A stretch of DNA of 64,000 nucleotides from CABMKH01 sp040797625. GTDB lineage: Bacteria > Bacillota > Clostridia > Tissierellales > Tissierellaceae. The position numbers and the translations under genes were made by a program. The notes below the pieces were generated by a model that had not been told where the DNA came from, did no database searches, and was given only the letters and a program-made list of their open reading frames with translations. The stretch covers positions 46,068-110,067 of the forward strand of contig JBQHQH010000005.1 of assembly GCA_052067355.1 (NCBI GenBank), given 5' to 3'. Numbering within the stretch: the first letter of the stretch is position 1; each line of letters begins with the position of its first letter. Below, piece by piece: positions 17,446 through 27,698 of this stretch.

Positions 17446-17449
17446 GACT

Positions 17450-18331
17450 ATGATAAATACTATTATGATTATAGATGATGATATAAATATTATACAGATG
17501 TTAAAGACAATTATTACAAAAAATAAATTAGGCAAAGTTGTTGCTGATTTAAATAGTGGCGAATATGCCATAGAGGAAATCCTTTTCTATAATCCAGACA
17601 TCGTGTTGATAGACTATCTATTGCCTCATAAAGATGGAGTGGAAATCATCAAAGGTATACTTGAAAATGGTTATTCTGGAAAGATAATCATGATATCTCA
17701 AGTAGAAGATGAACCTATGATATCCAATGCCTACAATACAGGTATACTGTTTTTTATAAAAAAGCCAATTAACTCTATTGAAGTAACTAATATAATCAAA
17801 AATGTATCTCAAAGTATTGAATTAGAAAAATCCATGTCTATGATTAAATCCTTATTAGGAAATGTAGGTCAAACTAATACTAATAATATAGTTGCACAAA
17901 AAAGTTCTTCTCAAAAAATAGAGGAAATTATGTCAGATCTAGGAATCATAGGAGAACTTGGATCTCCTGATCTTATTAAGCTTATTGAGATTATACTAGA
18001 ATATAGAGAAAATACTCCTAAGTCCCAGTATATGCTGCAAGATCTATATGAAAAAATAGCAAATGAAGAGAGCAATACAAAATCAATACATATAAGTCCA
18101 AGTGCTATAGAGCAGAGAATAAGGAGAACCATACAAAAATCCTTATCTAACATTGCAGAAATGGGATTAGATGATTATTATAATGCAAAATTCACAGAAT
18201 ACTCTATATTGCTATTTGATTTTAAACAGGTAAAACAAGAGATGGCCTATATTGAAAACCGCTCAAACCGAAGAGGCAAGATAAATATACGTAAATTTAT
18301 TGAAGGTATAATTTCAAAGATAGAGCTATGA
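17450..18331 (+). CDS. GlnL-like response regulator with YcbB DNA-binding domain
   Basis: A 293-residue regulator. Residues 1-120 form a receiver domain with the acidic pair IIDDDINI, the phospho-acceptor Asp in VLIDYLLPHKDGVE (about residue 55), and the Lys in FFIKKPINS. The C-terminal half matches the YcbB domain: GELGSPDLIKLIEIILEYRE and then SPSAIEQRIRRTIQKSLSNI, a helical DNA-binding module found mainly in GlnL-type regulators. AAGGTGAG precedes the ATG. It is co-transcribed with the kinase and probably activates the gltS promoter about 150 bases downstream. Confidence 0.88.
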   Translation: MINTIMIIDDDINIIQMLKTIITKNKLGKVVADLNSGEYAIEEILFYNPDIVLIDYLLPHKDGVEIIKGILENGYSGKIIMISQVEDEPMISNAYNTGILFFIKKPINSIEVTNIIKNVSQSIELEKSMSMIKSLLGNVGQTNTNNIVAQKSSSQKIEEIMSDLGIIGELGSPDLIKLIEIILEYRENTPKSQYMLQDLYEKIANEESNTKSIHISPSAIEQRIRRTIQKSLSNIAEMGLDDYYNAKFTEYSILLFDFKQVKQEMAYIENRSNRRGKINIRKFIEGIISKIEL

Positions 18332-18346
18332 ATTTTCATACAATTG

Positions 18347-18437
18347 ATTTTTGGATATTTATTTATTGCAAATTTAAAAAATATTTTTGTCCCATTTAGT
18401 AGGATACTGTAGAATCTTGTACCTCTAATTCTATAAT
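18347..18437 (+). promoter_or_regulatory. gltS promoter region with possible regulator direct repeat
   Basis: A good -10 box TATAAT (18432-18437) has only a weak -35 (TAGAAT, 18410-18415, 16-base spacer), as expected for an activator-dependent promoter. Two direct copies of ATTTTTG start at 18347 and 18383, 36 bases apart. Repeats of TTTTGT type have been described for GlnL of B. subtilis, so these are candidate binding sites. The repeats are short in AT-rich DNA and may be chance. Confidence 0.35.
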
Positions 18438-18482
18438 GTAATTACAAATAAAATAAATTATATTATAGGGAGGTATTATACT

Positions 18483-19682
18483 ATGGTTTTAGAATTGAAT
18501 ATGGTGCAAACAATTGCATTGGCAGTTATACTACTATTACTAGGGGAATATCTAGTAAAGAAAATAAAATTTTTATCTAAATATTGTATACCAGCTCCTG
18601 TAGTGGGAGGATTATTATTCTCAATATTGGCATTGATTTTAAGACAAAATAATATTATAGAATTTACAATGGATGATACTCTACAGACATTAGCCATGAC
18701 TATGTTTTTTACATCTGTAGGATTTAGTGCTAGTTTTAAACTATTAAAAAAAGGTGGCATAAAAGTTCCTCTATTTTTATTTGTTGCAGTAGCACTTGTA
18801 GTATTACAAAATCTTTTAGGAATCGGAATAGCAACATTATTTAATGAAAATCCATTACTAGGCATAGCAACAGGTTCAGTCCCAATGACTGGTGGACATG
18901 GTACTGCAATGGCATTTGGACCAGATTTAGAAACTGCTGGATTTGCAGGTGCCAGTACAGTAGCTGCTGCCGCTGCAACATTTGGACTAGTAGCTGGCAG
19001 TATGATCGGCGGACCAATAGGAAAGAGATTGATTGAAAAAAACAATCTTTTAAAAAAGCGTGATAATCTAAATACAGCTGATGTAGAAATAGATCTATTA
19101 GAAGAAAAAGGCAGAAAATTAGTTCCTAATAACTTCTATATAGCAACTTTTGAAATATTGATAGCTATGGGTATTGGAACCATTATTTCAAACTTATTAG
19201 AAGACAATACTGGATTGAGTTTTCCTGCATATATAGGGGCAATGCTTGCAGGTGCAATTATTAGAAACATCTCTGATGTTACTAAGTCATATGATACCCC
19301 TATGGTAGAAATCGATATCCTTGGTGGAATATCCCTATCACTATTTTTATCTATGGCGCTTATGTCCTTAAAATTATGGGAATTAGCAGAACTAGCTGTT
19401 CCAATGATAGCAATCTTGTTATCCCAAACCATACTTATGTTTCTATTTGCCAACCTAGTTACTTTTAACATAATGGGGAGAGATTATGATGCTGCAATTT
19501 TAGCAGCTGGACATTGTGGATTTGGATTAGGAGCTACTGCAAATGGAATAGCAGTTATGGATTCAGTAACAGAAACATATGGTCCATCACCAACAGCATT
19601 TTTTATACTACCACTAATAGGAAGTTTGTTTATAGACTTCTTCAACATTGGGATAATAACTGCGTTCGTAAACTTCTTTTAA
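18483..19682 (+). CDS. gltS: sodium/glutamate symporter
   Basis: A 399-residue integral membrane carrier that imports glutamate with sodium ions. It has about ten hydrophobic helices in two inverted halves. GltS hallmarks include IPAPVVGGLLFS near residue 42, TGSVPMTGGHGTAMAFGPDL at about 129, and in the second half ILAAGHCGFGLGATANGIA, the paired re-entrant loops rich in Gly and small residues. A GGGAGG site lies nine bases before the ATG. The preceding GlnKL-like genes suggest control by that two-component system. Confidence 0.94.
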   Translation: MVLELNMVQTIALAVILLLLGEYLVKKIKFLSKYCIPAPVVGGLLFSILALILRQNNIIEFTMDDTLQTLAMTMFFTSVGFSASFKLLKKGGIKVPLFLFVAVALVVLQNLLGIGIATLFNENPLLGIATGSVPMTGGHGTAMAFGPDLETAGFAGASTVAAAAATFGLVAGSMIGGPIGKRLIEKNNLLKKRDNLNTADVEIDLLEEKGRKLVPNNFYIATFEILIAMGIGTIISNLLEDNTGLSFPAYIGAMLAGAIIRNISDVTKSYDTPMVEIDILGGISLSLFLSMALMSLKLWELAELAVPMIAILLSQTILMFLFANLVTFNIMGRDYDAAILAAGHCGFGLGATANGIAVMDSVTETYGPSPTAFFILPLIGSLFIDFFNIGIITAFVNFF

Positions 19683-19684
19683 AT

Positions 19685-19722
19685 AAAAATCCGTGGAATA
19701 TAGTCCTCCACGGATTTTTTAT
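19685..19722 (+). terminator. intrinsic terminator of gltS
   Basis: AATCCGTGGA / TCCACGGATT (19688-19697, 19707-19716) is followed by TTTTATA. Confidence 0.9.
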
Positions 19723-19786
19723 AAAGAAAAGGAAAATTCTCACTTTAAAAAATAGATTAATATGAATTGTCCATTTATGAGTTTAA

Positions 19787-19826
19787 AGAAAAGCTACCTT
19801 GAAATACTGCATGGAAGCTTTTCTTA
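19787..19826 (-). terminator. probable terminator of the yyaL-like gene
   Basis: An inverted repeat AGAAAAGCTT / AAGCTTTTCT-like pair flanks a loop of about 18 bases, with T-rich sequence on the minus strand. Confidence 0.5.
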
Positions 19827-21613
19827 TATCATATTATTCAATGCAATAACAGAATATAGATGACCTAGAGGGTTCTTGTTTATGTCTCCACCAAAGCTAA
19901 ATATTAACTTCCCAGTTAATTCTCTATATTTTGGCTCTTTTGTGAATCTATAGAGTTTTAATATATCCAATAGTGCAAAGGCATTGCCTGAAGGAATAGC
20001 TCCATCATAATAATCCCTTGGTCTCAATATCAGTTCTTCAGCATTATGTCCATAAAAATAAAATCCTCCATGCTCCCCATCCCAAAACTCTTCTAACATC
20101 TTTTCCATCAGTTCAGTAGCTTTTCTTAGATAATATTCATCTTCTAATGCTTCCCATAACTGAAGCAACCCATATATGAAGAAGGAATAATCATCTAAAT
20201 ATCCTAAATTATAGCTTTCTCCATCTATACATATAGATAGAAGATTACCTTCATCATCCACAGACTTTTCCAATATAAAATCTGCAGCTTCTCTTGCCTT
20301 ATTAATATAGAAATCATCTTTAAATAGCTTTCCACAGTATGCTAAACTTCCAATCATGAGGCCGTTCCAAGATGTCAATATCTTTTCATCCCTATGTGGT
20401 TTTATTCTCATCTCTCTATATGTGGATATCATATCAATCATACTATCCATACTAGAATCTATATCCTGTAGATCTTTGTCTATTAAATTAGGTATATTTA
20501 GTCCTTCAAAATTGCCCATATTACTAATATCATAATTAGTACAAAACTTCTCTCCCCAATCATCTCCTAGCAAATCCATTATCTCTTCTCTTGAGAATAG
20601 ATAATATTTACCTTCTATTCCTTCTGAATCTGCATCTAATGCTGAGTAAAACCCTCCTTCAGGAGATCGAAGATCTCGGATTGTAAATTCAAATATCTTT
20701 TTGGCAATCTCACCATATAAAGATCTTCCTGTTATTTCATATGCCTTTGTATATACCAATGACATAAGAGCATTATCATATAGCATCTTTTCAAAATGGG
20801 GAACCAGCCATTTTTCATCTACAGAATATCTAAAAAACCCATATCCTATATGGTCGAAGATTCCACCCTTATACATCTTTTCCAATACATTCTCTGCCAT
20901 ATCTAAAGACTCTCTGTCTTCATGATATGTTCCATATCCCAATAGGAACAATATATATTGAGGCATAGGAAACTTTGGTCTAGTTCCAAATCCACCATTT
21001 ATTCTATCGTATATTTTGATTAAATCTTCTTTTCCAACTTTATTTATATCTTCAGATATCTCTCCTGATGTATACTTATCAGATAGTCTTTTCACTTCTT
21101 CTAAAATCAAATCACTTTCTCTTAATACACTTTCTCCTTCATTTTCCCATAGATTATTTATTTTCTGTGCATAATCTATAATCCCTATCATTCTACCTTT
21201 AGTATTCTTAGGTAAATAAGTTATAGTAGAAAATGGCTTACCTTCTGGAGTTGCTAATACATTTAATGGCCATCCTCCACTACCAGTTAGAGCTTGAGAA
21301 AACTCCATATATACTTTATCTATATCTGGTCTTTCTTCTCTATCTACTTTAATTGGAACAAAATATCTATTCAAAATTTTCGCTACCTCTTCATCATTAA
21401 AAGATTCTCTATTCATGACATGACACCAATGACAAGTGGACATATGCATCCTCACGAATACCCAATGGAGATAAATAAAGGTTTATTCTCAAGTCTTGCT
21501 TTCTGAAAGGCTTCATCAGACCAAGCAAACCAATCCACTGGGTTATATGCGTGTTGCAATAGATATGGAGACTTTTCTTTAACCAATCTATTAGGCATAT
21601 TTTCATTAGACAC
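19824..21613 (-). pseudogene. YyaL/DUF255 thioredoxin-domain protein, frameshifted
   Basis: The two reading frames together give a complete DUF255-type protein of about 590 residues: an N-terminal thioredoxin-like domain and a six-hairpin glycosidase-like region (HFEKMLYDNALM; ALDADSEG; DEKILTSWNGLMI). The N-terminal part (RLVKEKSPYLLQHAYNPVDW, then KPLFISIGYS) stops exactly where family members continue STCHWCHVM. Seventeen extra bases (21438-21454) separate TATTCG from ACTTGT and shift the frame. The CHWC motif survives in the second frame, which could start at a GTG within the insert, but that product would lack its first 55 residues. The start is GTG (21613) behind AAAGGAAG. Confidence 0.8.
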
Positions 21614-21689
21614 AGCATCACTTCCTTTCATTAAATATATTTTTAATATTATACCCAAGAGAAATGATGAATATCAGGATAAAATAAAA

Positions 21690-21735
21690 AAGATCATAAG
21701 TTAATTAAATTATTAATCTTATAATCTTTTTCTTT
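21690..21735 (-). terminator. probable terminator of polC
   Basis: AAAAAGAT-ATAAG and CTTAT-ATCTTTTT form an interrupted inverted repeat around a loop of about 16 bases, with TTTTTTATTTT on the minus strand. Confidence 0.55.
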
Positions 21736-21774
21736 TATATAGATGTTATATTATTCTGTGGAAGGACACAGTTA

Positions 21775-24700
21775 TTAAATTACATCAAAAAAGCTAATCT
21801 GATCACTTTCTGGAAGACCTTTTAGACAGTCAAACTTTTTAAGTGCATCTATTGCAGCATTTCCAATCTTAGCACGTTTTCTAAGATCTTCTATAGAGCT
21901 AAAAGGCTCTTCCCGAGCTGCATTATATATACTTTCTGCAGCGACAGTTCCCATTCCAGATATACAGTTTATAGGTGGTCTTAGACAATCTCCCTCAACT
22001 AAGAATTTTGTTGCATGGGACTTATATAAATCAATAGGTAGAAATTTGATTCCCCTTTCGTACATTTCTAGGACTAATTCCAAGTCATCGTACATATCTT
22101 TATCTTTAGGAGCTGCATCATTCCCCAGCAATTCAATTTCCTTCATCTTTTCTTTAACCTTTTCTTTGCCAAATATCATAAATTCTGCATCAAAGGCTTT
22201 TGCTCTAATTGAAAAATATACTGAATAATATGCCTTAGGCATATGGACCTTAAACCATGCTATTCTAAAGGCCATCATTACATAGGCTGCAGCATGGGCT
22301 TTAGGAAACATATACTTTATCTTTTTACATGAATTAATATACCACTCTGGCACCTCATATTTCCTCATTAATTCCTCATATTCCTGCCATTTTGGATCCT
22401 TTAAAGCCTTTCCCTTACGAACAGATTCCATTATCTTAAAGGCAGTATCTGGTGGTAATCCTTTTCTAATAAGATAAACCATAATATCATCTCTAGTACA
22501 TACAGCCTCACTTATGCTGGTAATTATTTCTGAATCAATTAAATCCTTGGCATTTCCAAGCCATACATCAGTACCATGAGAAAGTCCAGATATACATATT
22601 AAATCCATAAAAGTTTTTGGCAACGTATCTAAGAGCATTCCCCTTACAAATCTAGTACCAAACTCAGGAATACCAAATGTTCCTACCTTAGAATTTATCT
22701 GCTCTGGTTTTACTCCCAAAGCCTCCGTAGATGAAAATATGGACATAGTCTTTTTGTCATCCATAGGTATCTTTTGTGGATCTACTCCAGTAATATCTTG
22801 GAGCATCCTTATAACTGTGGGGTCATCGTGGCCTAATATATCTAGTTTTAGCAAATTCTCATCAATAGAGTGATAATCAAAATGTGTTGTTATAATATCA
22901 GAATCTGCATCATCAGCCGGATGCTGAACTGGACAAAATTCAAAGATTTCCCGTCCCTTTGGCACAACTATTATTCCCCCAGGGTGCTGACCTGTAGTCC
23001 TTTTTATGCCTGTACAGCCCTTTAAGATTCGGCGAATCTCTGCCTTATTTATTGTTATATCTTTCTCCTCAAAATATTTTCTCACATAACCAAAAGCTGT
23101 TTTTTCTGCAATCGTACCTATAGTTCCCGCCTTAAAGGTTGTACCTTTACCAAAGATAACCTCTGTATATTTATGGGCCTTTGCCTGATATTCTCCTGAG
23201 AAGTTTAAGTCTATATCTGGCTCCTTATCACCATTAAATCCTAAGAAGGTTTCAAAAGGTATATCTATGCCATCTTTAGTTAATTTCTCCCCACAAACTG
23301 GACATAGCTTATCAGGTAAGTCAAATCCAAGTTTATAGCCATAATCAGAAAAATCGGAGTGCTTACATTTTGGACATCTATAATGAGGTGGCAAAGCATT
23401 TACTTCTGTTATACCAGTCATATATGCAACAACAGAAGAACCGACAGAACCTCTAGATCCTACGAGATAACCATCCTCATTGGACTTCCATACCAACTTT
23501 TGTGCGATAATATACATTACTGAGAATCCATTCTTTATGATGGATTCTAGCTCTCTATCAAGCCTTTCTTGAACAATTTCAGGCAGCGGATTTCCATAAA
23601 GTTCATGGGCCTTCCCGTATGTGATATCCCGAATAGTCTTTTCACATCCCTCTATATGTGGTGTAGCTTTTTCTGGTGAAATAGGACTAATTTGCTCACA
23701 CATATCTGCAATCATATTAGTATTTGTAACTACAACCTCGTAAGCTTTTTCCTCTCCTAAATATGAAAATTCCCTAAGCATTTCCTCTGTAGTTCTTAAA
23801 TACAAAGGAGCCTGATTATCTGCATCTTTATATCCTTGCCCTGCCTCTAATATACGCCTATATATTTCATCCTCAGGATCTAAGAAATGAACATCTCCTG
23901 TAGCAACTACAGGCTTATTTAATTTTTCTCCAAGACTTACAATCTTTCTATTGATTTCCTTTAAGCTTTCTACATTTTCCACTTGTTCATTTCTGACTAA
24001 GTAATCATTATTTCCTAGGGGTTGAATTTCTAAATAATCATATTCCTTTGCAATTGATTCAATTTCCTCATCAGATTTTCCTAAAAGTATTGCCTGATAG
24101 AGCTCTCCTTCACTGCAGGCACTGCCAAGAATCAATCCTTCAGAATACTTTTTATAGAGACTCTTTAAAATACGTGGTCTCTTATAAAAATAATCTAGAT
24201 GAGAATAGGAAACAAGCTTGTATAAATTCTTTAAGCCAATATAATTCTTTGCAAGAATTATAGCATGATAGGTCTTAAGCTTTTTATACTCCTCCTTCTT
24301 AGCCTCTCCAGTAGAAGCATATACATCTATATCATCAAGGGTTTCCACTCCCATTTCCTTTAGCTTTTCAAGCATGATATTAAACACCTTTACAGTGGTA
24401 TCCACATCATCTAATGCTCTATGAGCAACTTCCACCTTTATGCCAAGATTTTTAGCTATTCTTCCCAATTTATAGCTTTTAAAGTTATAGAATATCTCAT
24501 GAGCCAATGACAAAGTATCTATATATGTAAAATCAAAATCATATCCTAGTACCTTTGCATTATGCTTTAAAAAGTTAATATCGAAATCGGCATTATGTGC
24601 AACTAAAACACTTCCTTCAATAAAATCTAACATTTTAGGAAAAACCTTATCTATCGTTTCTGCATCTTTAACCATATCATCAGTTATATTGGTAATCTCT

Positions 24701-26103
24701 ATAACTCTCTGTGGAATAGGTTTCTCAGGATTTACAAATGTACTGAATTTATCTATTACCTCTCCATCCTTAAGTTTCATAATTCCTATTTCAGTAATTC
24801 TTTCTGTTACCGCTGAAAAACCTGTGGTTTCCAAATCAAGTACACAATATGTGGTATCAATACTCTGTCCTCTCGGTTTCGTTACAGAAGGTTTTTTATC
24901 TGGTGCCAAGTAGGCTTCTACCCCATATATAACTTTCATATCTGGATTATTTCTTCCTAAAAGCTTATGAGCTTCAGGAAAGGACTGTACTACTCCATGA
25001 TCTGTTATGGCAATTGATTTCATTCCCCAACTCATGGCTCTTGTAATTAAATCAGTGGCACTGCTCATAGCATCCATCTGACTCATCTTTGTATGCATAT
25101 GAAGCTCTACTCTCTTCATATTTGCATTATCTTCTCTTTTAGCCTTTTCTACCCCTTCTGTCTCTACTATAGTATTGGCAATAATCTCAACTTCTCCAGA
25201 AAATTTGCTATAGGATGCATTTCCAGAAAGTCTAATACCCTTAGCTTTGTTAATCCTGTTTAACACTTCAATGCCATCATCATTTTTTACGAAAGATTTA
25301 CATGTTATGGAACTTGAACCATCATATAAATCAAAAGAAATTAATATTTTCTCATTTCTTAATTCTCTTGATTCTATATTGGATATTTCACCTTCTACGG
25401 CTACCTTCCCCTCATATGGTATAATATCAGTAATTTTAGTTATAGCCTCTTTAATCTTAGAGCTTCTACCCAATATTAGGAATGGATCACTCTTTTTTCC
25501 ATTGGTTTCTTGTTTTTTCACACTTTTATTTGCTGATTTAGAATCATTGTTTTCTTGTGTAAACTTTACTTCTTCTTGAATTAATTTAATTTCCTTTGTA
25601 TATATATTCTCTTGCAGCCTTTTTAACTCTTCATTACATATTTTATCGACAAAATTTATTTCGTATTCTTTGCCATAAAAGTTTTTTATAGTATTTCTGA
25701 TTTTTTTATTATATCCCCTAGCTCTTAGAACATTTGATGATGGAATTTTAAAATTAAAATTAATAGTATCCTCAAGTACTTCAAATTCACATTTATTTAT
25801 AATTGCCTTTAAAACCGGATGTTTATCCGACATCATAATTATAATATTTCTTAATTCATCTTCTGTAGGTATTTTATCAATTTCTTTAGAATACTCTACG
25901 GTGATTTTAGAATCATTTAATGAAAATCTTTCCCTTATAAATTTATTAAGTCCTTCAATTTCTCTAATTTCAATATATTTATCAGATTTAATTTTCATCT
26001 CCAGGGTCTTATCATCTTTTCTTAATACTACCCCTTCTACTATTGCATTATTTATATTACCTTTTATTTCATAATCATTGAAAATTTCATTTATTCTCTT
26101 CAT
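21775..26103 (-). CDS. polC: DNA polymerase III, PolC-type alpha subunit
   Basis: The 1442-residue replicative polymerase of low-GC Gram-positives. In order: an N-terminal region and OB domain (about 1-320), a PHP domain (RVELHMHTKMSQMDAMSSA, about 328), an inserted DEDDh 3'-5' exonuclease (YCVLDLETTGFSAVTERITE at about 418; VAHNADFDINFLKHN; HRALDDVDTTVKVF), the rest of PHP, a zinc finger (CPKCKHSDF...CPVCGEKL), the polymerase catalytic region (KEPDIDLNFSGEYQ, with the catalytic Asp pair), and C-terminal helix-hairpin-helix segments. The exonuclease makes it self-proofreading. It is a single-gene unit and is complete. Confidence 0.98.
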   Translation of the reverse strand: MKRINEIFNDYEIKGNINNAIVEGVVLRKDDKTLEMKIKSDKYIEIREIEGLNKFIRERFSLNDSKITVEYSKEIDKIPTEDELRNIIIMMSDKHPVLKAIINKCEFEVLEDTINFNFKIPSSNVLRARGYNKKIRNTIKNFYGKEYEINFVDKICNEELKRLQENIYTKEIKLIQEEVKFTQENNDSKSANKSVKKQETNGKKSDPFLILGRSSKIKEAITKITDIIPYEGKVAVEGEISNIESRELRNEKILISFDLYDGSSSITCKSFVKNDDGIEVLNRINKAKGIRLSGNASYSKFSGEVEIIANTIVETEGVEKAKREDNANMKRVELHMHTKMSQMDAMSSATDLITRAMSWGMKSIAITDHGVVQSFPEAHKLLGRNNPDMKVIYGVEAYLAPDKKPSVTKPRGQSIDTTYCVLDLETTGFSAVTERITEIGIMKLKDGEVIDKFSTFVNPEKPIPQRVIEITNITDDMVKDAETIDKVFPKMLDFIEGSVLVAHNADFDINFLKHNAKVLGYDFDFTYIDTLSLAHEIFYNFKSYKLGRIAKNLGIKVEVAHRALDDVDTTVKVFNIMLEKLKEMGVETLDDIDVYASTGEAKKEEYKKLKTYHAIILAKNYIGLKNLYKLVSYSHLDYFYKRPRILKSLYKKYSEGLILGSACSEGELYQAILLGKSDEEIESIAKEYDYLEIQPLGNNDYLVRNEQVENVESLKEINRKIVSLGEKLNKPVVATGDVHFLDPEDEIYRRILEAGQGYKDADNQAPLYLRTTEEMLREFSYLGEEKAYEVVVTNTNMIADMCEQISPISPEKATPHIEGCEKTIRDITYGKAHELYGNPLPEIVQERLDRELESIIKNGFSVMYIIAQKLVWKSNEDGYLVGSRGSVGSSVVAYMTGITEVNALPPHYRCPKCKHSDFSDYGYKLGFDLPDKLCPVCGEKLTKDGIDIPFETFLGFNGDKEPDIDLNFSGEYQAKAHKYTEVIFGKGTTFKAGTIGTIAEKTAFGYVRKYFEEKDITINKAEIRRILKGCTGIKRTTGQHPGGIIVVPKGREIFEFCPVQHPADDADSDIITTHFDYHSIDENLLKLDILGHDDPTVIRMLQDITGVDPQKIPMDDKKTMSIFSSTEALGVKPEQINSKVGTFGIPEFGTRFVRGMLLDTLPKTFMDLICISGLSHGTDVWLGNAKDLIDSEIITSISEAVCTRDDIMVYLIRKGLPPDTAFKIMESVRKGKALKDPKWQEYEELMRKYEVPEWYINSCKKIKYMFPKAHAAAYVMMAFRIAWFKVHMPKAYYSVYFSIRAKAFDAEFMIFGKEKVKEKMKEIELLGNDAAPKDKDMYDDLELVLEMYERGIKFLPIDLYKSHATKFLVEGDCLRPPINCISGMGTVAAESIYNAAREEPFSSIEDLRKRAKIGNAAIDALKKFDCLKGLPESDQISFFDVI

Positions 26104-26230
26104 TTATACTCATAACCTTCTCTTAAAATATTTCAACATGTTAACATTATACAAGATAGACTCATAATTTAAAAGTTTTGATGATTGATTATTGTTCAGA
26201 TTTATTGAAATCTACTATTATCTTATTAGA

Positions 26231-27424
26231 TTAAGTAGAATATTGGTCTAACTTCTCTACTATAACTTTAACTAACTCCTCTAATGAAACAGTCCCATTA
26301 GAATAGGTTAAAAATATAACCTGCTTTCCCTTTCTATATAATATAATTTTTTCATCTTCCTTATTTACTACATAACAACTAAACTTATCTTCTCTTTCAA
26401 TCGCATAGGGTTCTAAGGAATACCACTTATTTTCCCTTAAAATATCCTGTTCCAAACCCCTTGCAATAAAATCAAATCTTGTCAAATAATATTCGACTAT
26501 TAATCTAGGTGTTATTTCTGTTCCATTTTGACTTCTATCAGCTAGTCTAACTGACTCTATTAAAGTATTCTCCTTTGGCATCAAAAGATTCCAGTGTTGA
26601 TATATAATATTTCCATAGTCTATATCATCATCTTTATAAAAACTCTTTCTACTATTACCAATACAGTCCTTTGTCTCAATATCAGCAATAGTAATCACTG
26701 GTAAACTTTCTAAATCATCAATTTCACTAAGACTTATTCTTTTATCTTGTGATATCTTATAGGACATAATTCCTATTATAGATACCATGAAAAGTGTTAA
26801 AGCCAGTTTTCTTATTATAAATTTCATTTTCATCAAAGAATAATCTCCTTGATGCCTTAAAAATTCTCCATTATCTAATATTTCCTCAATCTTCCTCAAT
26901 CTTCTTTTTTCCTTTTTAAATCTATAGAAAGAAAAAAATGGAGGGATAAAAGCATAAAATCCATTTCCTCTTGCTAAAGCTAAATAAAAACTATTTCTTG
27001 CTGGTATAATTGCAGAAAGAATTACAATAACTATGGTATCAATGATACCAACTATATGGAGAAATCCTCTACTAAAAATTTCCTTATTCGCAGTACTTAA
27101 AGCTAATTTTTGCGCTTCTGGAGTTTCATATAATTCCTTTAACTGTGAATCACCTTGTGAAGAAAATATTAAAAATGAATCTCTTTTCCCAACAAAATTC
27201 CAACCCTTTTCCTTATGTTTCTCAATTACTTTTTCTTGTCTATCATCATTGACAACATCAATTCTATAGTTTAATGATTTAGATTGCCCTTCTTTAAAAT
27301 AGGCAAAAATACTACCTACCTTTTGTAAGTGAAGTCCCTTCCTAGACATTTCTGAGAAATATTCTTCATATTCTTGAATATAAGATAGATCTCCAACAAG
27401 AATTTTTCGAATCATATCACTCAT
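26231..27424 (-). CDS. DUF2812 domain membrane protein
   Basis: A 397-residue protein. Residues about 12-80 match the DUF2812 pattern (EYEEYFSEMSRKGLHLQKVG, SIFAYFKEG, LNYRIDVV, HKEKGWNFVG), a small domain often encoded next to PadR-type regulators; no regulator is adjacent here. Two hydrophobic pairs follow (about 130-165 and 205-225). The second half is extracytoplasmic, with NGTEITPRLIVEYYLTRFDF and a C-terminal YSNGTVSLEELVKVIVEKL. Function is unknown. The start has only a weak GGGGT upstream. Confidence 0.65.
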   Translation of the reverse strand: MSDMIRKILVGDLSYIQEYEEYFSEMSRKGLHLQKVGSIFAYFKEGQSKSLNYRIDVVNDDRQEKVIEKHKEKGWNFVGKRDSFLIFSSQGDSQLKELYETPEAQKLALSTANKEIFSRGFLHIVGIIDTIVIVILSAIIPARNSFYLALARGNGFYAFIPPFFSFYRFKKEKRRLRKIEEILDNGEFLRHQGDYSLMKMKFIIRKLALTLFMVSIIGIMSYKISQDKRISLSEIDDLESLPVITIADIETKDCIGNSRKSFYKDDDIDYGNIIYQHWNLLMPKENTLIESVRLADRSQNGTEITPRLIVEYYLTRFDFIARGLEQDILRENKWYSLEPYAIEREDKFSCYVVNKEDEKIILYRKGKQVIFLTYSNGTVSLEELVKVIVEKLDQYST

Positions 27425-27642
27425 CTGCTCATACCCCTACTTTCTATGTATTTTTTCTTTAAATACCATAAACATCTCATATTAAATAGTAAATTTATGT
27501 CAACAAATTATGTCTTTATGCAAAGCTTAGCCATACATACCTATATACTAACATAAAATAGCTCCTTTGAAATGATTTATAATGATATTCATAGTGAAAT
27601 CCTCCATTACTTATACATTTCGTTTTAATATCTCTACTTAAT

Positions 27643-27670
27643 CACCCTTCCAAATCTAAGACATATAATA
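27643..27670 (+). promoter_or_regulatory. sigma-K-like mother-cell promoter of the cupin gene
   Basis: CACC (27643-27646), 15 bases, then CATATAATA (27662-27670) fits the sigma-K consensus mACm-N15/16-CATANNNTA at all defined positions. It sits 29 bases before the ATG. Confidence 0.5.
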
Positions 27671-27698
27671 TTAAAAAGCCAATGAAAGGAAGATTTGT

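Noticed and set aside
18476..19045. 189-codon minus-strand frame
   Set aside because: Antisense shadow of gltS; low-complexity Pro/Ala-rich translation and no RBS.
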